This document shows positions 58,844-64,000 of a stretch of 64,000 bases of DNA, in pieces. The translations under genes were made by a program, and so were the position numbers. Under the pieces are notes generated by a model that ran no database searches, was not told the DNA's origin, and was given only the letters and a program-made list of their open reading frames with translations. This DNA comes from Leucocoprinus leucothites (taxonomy: Eukaryota; Basidiomycota; Agaricomycetes; Agaricales; Agaricaceae): NCBI GenBank assembly GCA_013368445.1, contig JAACJO010000001.1, positions 1,922,001 to 1,986,000 on the forward strand, written 5' to 3'. The number at the start of each line of letters is the position of its first letter. Position 1 is the stretch's first letter.

Positions 58844-61800
58844 ATGGAGAGTGAAATCAAACAGTTGGTGGAGATGGTGTGTTTCTTTCACTTAGTGCTA
58901 CCCCTTAACGGGCTCTGCTTGAGCATGGCGCCTTCATTTTTCGAATGCACTAACGTTGCTGATTTTGGCGACGGATCTTTATTTTAGGGTGCAACGAGGG
59001 CGCAGGCGCGTGCTGCATTGAAACAGCACCATGATGTTATGGAAGCCGCGGAGAGTATCTTTGAAGGCAAGTTTGACAACGTGAAGGACGACGATGAGGA
59101 CATAGAGATGTATGTTTCGGCCCAGGAGCCGAAGAAGAAAGCTCGTCAGGCGGTGAGTGTCGTGTGCTTTGATTATTTAATTTCGACATGTGCTGTAGCT
59201 TATGGTCCGTATTTGTTTTATGCGGCTCTTGTGCTGCGCTTTGGAATCTTCTACTAGACACCAGAAGGCGAGGATGATGAGATGGGTTCCATCGATGGTG
59301 ATGAAGATGCAGATGATGGTGAAGCACGCGTTCTGTATTTTCATGCCAGGGGAGGCTAATTCCCGCGTTTCGATTTGTGTTCAGATGATGTTGGAGACTA
59401 CGTGGATTATGATTCGGATTTTGAAGGGGGTGCTGGGGGTGCACACCAGGACGTTGACCCGTATGCAGGTACGCCCACCACTCGGTCAGGATAACGCGCC
59501 AATATCTTTATTATCATGCACACAGGCATATTCTTCTCAAAGGATCGCCGCGAGGAAGTCATTGAAGTAGAAGAGGAAGCGGAAATACGGCAGATACCTG
59601 GAACGACGGAACGCGTCAAGATAATGACGCAGGGTCAGTGGATGAAAGGCTGCCCTGAAGGTTCAGAACAGAGCTTCTTGTTCCAGCTCTACACACTGCT
59701 CACCGACGAAACCCCGCAACCTTGTCCACAAGGCTGTGGCGCCACCTACCAAAGGAGCAAGACTGATTTCTTTGGTTTCTTCGTACGTATACTTTTGTTC
59801 TTGTCTGCGCTTTCATTATTCACTCGGCACGTCATCTGCAGCCCGAATTCACAACGTTCATCGACCATGTCCGAAAAGAAGTCAGGAAAAAGTGTCAACG
59901 GTGCCACTCCGTTTTCTGTACCGCATGTGGCGAACCTATCTCTACCGAGAGGACGCACAGGCCTGGTGCAGCGATAGATGACAATGAGCTATTCCATTGC
60001 TCAAACTTACAGGGTGTGATTCTTGGAGTCGGCCTTGCGATTTTGGAACAACAATTCATAGGAGATGTTGGAGGAGAAAGCGAGAGCTCGGAACGTACAA
60101 CCAAACGTCGCAAGACATCACCGACTACTGAAGAGGCCTCCCCTTTCCCCATTCCCTTCATTCAAGGCCGAGGAACAAAAGCCAAAGGGGGGACCGGATA
60201 TGCTGGAGACCAGAAGGAAGATGTGAGTTTTTTGTTGTTGCCACATTTGTGTCTGAATCTGATTATCCATTTCAGATGTCTGGACAGTTGGAGGCATGGG
60301 CAGCACAAAAATCCAAGGATGCGAAGATAGGAAACCTTCTTGCTACAATTCGAGAGTACCTACCCAACCTACATCGGAAGGGTGGTGGTCAGACCAGTGA
60401 CTACCTCGTGCACCCCACGGCCTTGGCTCATCTGCGACGGCGGTTTAACTTTATTTGCAGCACGCTCCTGAAGAATGACTCGTTGGCAGATATGTCGGAG
60501 CGTTCGGTGTTGTACTTTGAGCTCCTGGAATGGCTTGAAGTAAGTCGGAAAATGTAAGCTATCGCCGAGAAGCTCGTTGATTAATCGCTCCTTAGACGAT
60601 TTCAAACCACGAAGCATTAGCTACCATGATGGCAATGCCGATTATGATGATGGTTTCGGTCGCTTCGGTCTCTGGCAAGAAGTCGACCAGTGATGGCGGT
60701 TTTGGAAGGCGAGAACGAACGATCATCTACGAGGGCAGCCCAAGTCCCCGCGAACTTCTTGAAGCTATCGCAATTCAAGCTCAGGCTGCGTTGAAGGGGC
60801 TGGAGAGCGTGAAACTGCCGGAACCGACGGGCGAGCTCACTGAAGAGCAGAAGCGTATGCCTCACGCCGCGGGCAAGAGGCCAGAACAGGAAAATGCAGT
60901 TTCAGACGAGAACAAGAAGATGTTGGATTTCTGTCATCGAATCATGAATACCATCAAGGCCATTGATCGCTCGCTGCGAGATACAAAGGGTGATGAATTT
61001 GTGAATCGCTTGCACTCGTCCCTACCGCAGAACCCTTCGACCGCTGCCGATAAGAAAGTTATACAAATTGCAGCCGGTGCGACCGAGGAGGCAATGCAGA
61101 AAGCTTATCTCGAGTGGGCGACTTCAACAAGATTTGAATATTGCGATCTTACTATACAGAAAGCCGAGGGCTCTGAGGATCAGACACCGCATTACAAGTT
61201 TTATTATAACAACGAGGCGAGAATGTTGGCGAATGCTGATATTCCCAAGCGTTCACTCGCTATAGCTAAGGAGGTCAGTTTTTGACCGGGCTGTACTTAC
61301 AGGCGTAACTGACATACGACCTAACATCAGCTAGCGATTCTCAGCACTAACCTTCCTGTGGCATGGGACTCTTCAATAATCCTTCGTGTTGATGAGACAC
61401 GAGTGGACGTAATTAAGGCATTGATTACTGGTCCGGAGGGTACTCCGTGCGTTCTTTCGGATAGATTAAGTTTCCCTTGGCTGACTCTCATTTAGGTATT
61501 ACAATGGATGGTAAGTCGATATTTCGATTCAAAGACCACTGAAATTGACTTAACTGACCTTACCGCAGCTACTTGTTTGATATATTCCTTGGACCAAGTT
61601 ATAATCAACTCCCTCCTAGTGTCAAATACATGACTGTTAAGTCTTTCTTGGTCCGACCTGCTTTCATTTGTTGACATCCCACAGACGAATGGTGGCAAAT
61701 ATAGATTCAACCCAAATCTTTATGCGGTATGCATTCTCTACCTTTAAGAAGTTTGGTCTTTTGATTGGTTTCTGTAGGACGGCAAAGTTTGTCTTTCGCT

Positions 61801-62405
61801 GCTGGGAACATGGTCTGGACCGGGCTGGGTAGCCGGTAAATCAACATTACTACAAGTGAGTGTTACACTGCAATCAACACCCCGTGAAAGCATATTGAAT
61901 GCACGTGGGTAGGTACTGATTTCAATCCAATCCATGATTCTGTGCGATGAACCATATTTGAATGAGCCGGGCTGGGCATCCGACGGAGGAACGCCTCAGT
62001 CTCTCGCGTGTACGTCGCCTGCCACACGTTTGACAGCGGTCGCTACATAATTGGTTCTATTTAGATTCTGCTAATGTCAGAAGAATGGTAGTTAAGACCG
62101 CGGTACGTGCTTGATGTCGTGCTTTAGGTTAATTGATCTTCTAAATCTTCAGACAGATGCTGGGCAACTTAAGAGATCCTCCAGAACCTTTCGAAGATGT
62201 CATTCGCACTCACTTCCGCTTGAAAGCTCGCTCAATTAAAACCCAATTGGACGAATGGCTCTCTAAGGATGATAATATGCCCACTCAGGGAGAGGGTGGA
62301 GGCTTCGGCCAAAGGACAAGCTCAGCAGGCAGCAGCGGTAACGGATTTGCTAAAGATGTGGAGGACCTGAAAACACTTCTTACAGAGTTGGAAGCTGAAC
62401 AATAA
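58844..62405 (+). CDS. Multidomain ubiquitin-conjugating enzyme: UBA, Cys-rich/IBR-like region and BIRC6-type UBC
   Basis: Predicted to be about 850 aa with many short introns. The first exon (MESEIKQLVEM) opens a UBA-like domain continuing GATRAQARAALKQHHDVMEA. An acidic linker follows, then a Cys-rich block: CPQGCGATYQRSKTDFFGFF, then KKCQRCHSVFCTACGEPIS and LFHCSNLQG, whose spaced Cys pairs resemble an IBR/RING-like zinc domain. A helical middle part follows. The C-terminal UBC domain has PYYNGCYLFDIFLG, FNPNLYADGKVCLSLLGTW with the active-site Cys, and the BIRC6/UBE2O-type extension LLQVLISIQSMILCDEPYLN then EPGWASDGGT. No BIR domain is seen. It should transfer ubiquitin and may serve as a combined E2/E3. 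Splices were chosen by frame and family fit. Confidence 0.85.
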
Positions 62406-62689
62406 TTGGATGTTAACATTGGGTTTATTACATTTACTTGTAGCTATAATAGTGCATATCGCAAAAACATGATAAAGCATCTGATACCGGGTGAATTGAT
62501 GGAAATCCTTTACCGACCTCCGTTTGTTCCGTGCTTGAAAGATGGAGTGACAGGGTGACATGTGATTACCGCTGGAACCACTCGCAAGTGTTACAACCGA
62601 AGGAGTGCGCATAAATGTAACTGTTCTCCAGCCAAATCGCTCTCTGACTTCCTCTTCTTACGCTTGCTTCTCTAATTTTGACGATCATC

Positions 62690-64000
62690 ATGAGCGACTC
62701 TGCTATTCATGCCGTAGCCGGTGCTGCTGGAGGCATCGTGGCGATGACCGCTACCTAGTAAACATACCTTTCATCATATGGAAATGGAAAACATCTACTT
62801 ATGAATGAGCCCTCTAGCCCTCTCATCTTCCTTTCAACGCGCGCCGCTGTCGAGACCAGAAATGAGTCCAAGGTCTGCACTCTGCTCAGCTATTTTCCAA
62901 CGCCTCGGCTGAAGCAGGCTCAATCAACGCTCACAGTCAACATTAGAGGCAGTCATTGACATCATTAAACGGGAAGGTGTACTGGGCCTCTACAGTGGCT
63001 TGGAGTCTAGTCTGCTTGGAATTGCTGTCACAAATGGGTGAGTTTTCTCTCCTTGATTTGACTTGCACTGCACAAATAATCTAACCTACGGATTTAAAGC
63101 GTGTATTATTACTTCTATGAGCGGACCCGCGATACCATCCTCCGTTCGAGGGGAGGGAGCAAAGCCCTGAGCACCGTAGAGTCTATGCTAACTGGCCTGA
63201 TTGCTGGTATGAACATACCTTCTGCACTTCTCGATGAACACAGTTAAGACCGTCATGGTTCCCGTAATTAGGTTCTGCGACCACCCTCATCTCGAACCCC
63301 ATTTGGGTCGTGCAGACATCACAAGCTGTTCGTACAATGAGTTCCGACTCAAGTGAGAGGACCACTGTCAAGAAGCTTGGTTTCTTTGAGACTCTCAACA
63401 ACCTTCTCGCCAAGGAGGGCCCGAGGTGTGTACCATGCTTCCTCGCATATCATGACAGGTTGACTAACTCAGTATTCGAGTGCACTATGGCGAGGTATCG
63501 GGCCCGCTCTCATCCTTGTTATGAACCCGATAATCCAGTACACCGCATTTGAACAACTGAAGAATTTCTTGATAGCTCGGCGCACCACCAGACTGCGCGC
63601 GGCGGGTGCGGCGGGTGCTGCTGCAACCTTGTCCGACTGGGACTTCTTCCTTCTTGGTGCTCTCTCCAAGCTTGGTGGGTCACTGCACCCCAGAAAGAAC
63701 TTCCCAGATGTTAATTCGATTTTCTAGTTGCTACATCCGCCACATATCCCTACATGTATGCGTCTTCAAGTGATCCCTGTCAACAGATTCTAACCTCTTG
63801 ATCAGTGTTATCAAAAGCCGACTACAAGCTGGATCTAACAAATATAAATCCTCGCTGGATGGCCTCCTTACAATCCTACGGGATGAGGGCTTTTTTGCTC
63901 TCTACAGAGGTATCAACAGTAAGATTATACAGAGCGTACTTACCGCTGCCATCCTCTTTGCTGGTCAGAGGCGGATTTTCGAGATCACTAAAAAGGTCTC
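62690..64000 (+). CDS. Peroxisomal adenine nucleotide carrier (Ant1/PMP34, SLC25A17 type), 3' end beyond the window
   Basis: Mitochondrial-carrier-family protein of the peroxisomal subgroup, exchanging cytosolic ATP for AMP (or CoA/FAD in animals) across the peroxisomal membrane. The first exon is MSDSAIHAVAGAAGGIVAMT. All three carrier repeats are entered: TYPLIFLSTRAAVETRNESK, SNPIWVVQTSQAV and TYPYIVIKSRLQAGSNK, each with the P-x-[DE-like]-x-x-[K/R/Q] signature partly altered in the first two, as in PMP34. Loops LYSGLESSLLGIAVTNGVYY and LYRGINSKIIQSVLTAAILF fit the subgroup. At least five introns are present. The reading frame is open at base 64000, so only a short C-terminus is missing. 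Confidence 0.86.

Overview
The window is nuclear DNA of a filamentous basidiomycete, most likely an Agaricomycete (mushroom-forming fungus). The evidence is gene density (about one gene per 2.5 kb on both strands), genes broken by many 46-65 nt introns with GT...AG ends, several exons under 25 nt, and fungal-type proteins throughout (Opy2-like sensor, Yos1, Caf16, IQGAP, Vip1, DAL5-type MFS carriers). There is no operon logic. I see no rRNA, tRNA, CRISPR array or intact mobile element. Exon borders were derived by hand, by joining frames across consensus splice sites. They close in frame for every gene where an exon list is given, except the TCERG1-like gene, which has an apparent 1-nt shift.

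Layout: 1-1.8 kb, 3'-truncated hydroxyacid-oxoacid transhydrogenase (-). 2.3-4.5 kb, membrane-anchored aspartic protease (+). 5.5-7.5 kb, PPR-like mitochondrial protein (-). 7.7-8.4 kb, small secreted protein (+). 8.5-10.3 kb, ribophorin I/OST1 (-). 10.5-11.5 kb, mitochondrial uL22 (-). 11.8-12.2 kb, YOS1 (+). 12.3-13.2 kb, GILT-family protein (-). 13.6-14.4 kb, MIX23/CCDC58 family (-). 16.1-17.9 kb, C2H2 zinc-finger protein (-). 18.5-19.3 kb, Dif1/Spd1-like ribonucleotide reductase regulator (-). 20.2-23.4 kb, kelch membrane protein (+). 23.8-26.8 kb, large disordered protein (-). 27.1-30.3 kb, ER-type HSP90 (GRP94) ending in HDEL (-). 30.6-33.2 kb, WW/FF TCERG1-like protein (-). 33.6-36.4 kb, DAL5-family MFS transporter with 22 introns (+). 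36.6-43.1 kb, IQGAP (-). 43.4-46.1 kb, acyl-CoA synthetase-like enzyme ending in SKL (-). 47.0-50.7 kb, Vip1/PPIP5K inositol pyrophosphate kinase (+). 50.8-51.8 kb, AKTIP-like inactive E2 variant (-). 51.9-54.3 kb, Air1/2-like zinc-knuckle protein (-). 54.5-55.8 kb, Caf16-like ABC ATPase (-). 56.0-58.0 kb, Opy2-like membrane protein (+). 58.8-62.4 kb, UBA + Cys-rich + BIRC6-type UBC protein (+). 62.7-64.0 kb, peroxisomal adenine-nucleotide carrier, truncated by the right edge (+).

Functional themes are secretory-pathway upkeep (OST1, YOS1, GRP94, GILT), mitochondria (HOT, PPR, uL22m, MIX23), peroxisomal activation chemistry (PTS1 acyl-CoA ligase and ANT1-type carrier), signalling and cytoskeleton (Opy2-like, Vip1, IQGAP), and RNA processing (Air1/2-like, TCERG1-like). 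Most are housekeeping. The most unusual points are at least six GC-AG introns, a complete GRP94 in a fungus with a UPR-like site upstream, an E2 combining UBA, IBR-like Cys-rich and BIRC6-type UBC parts, and an apparent frameshift in the TCERG1-like gene.
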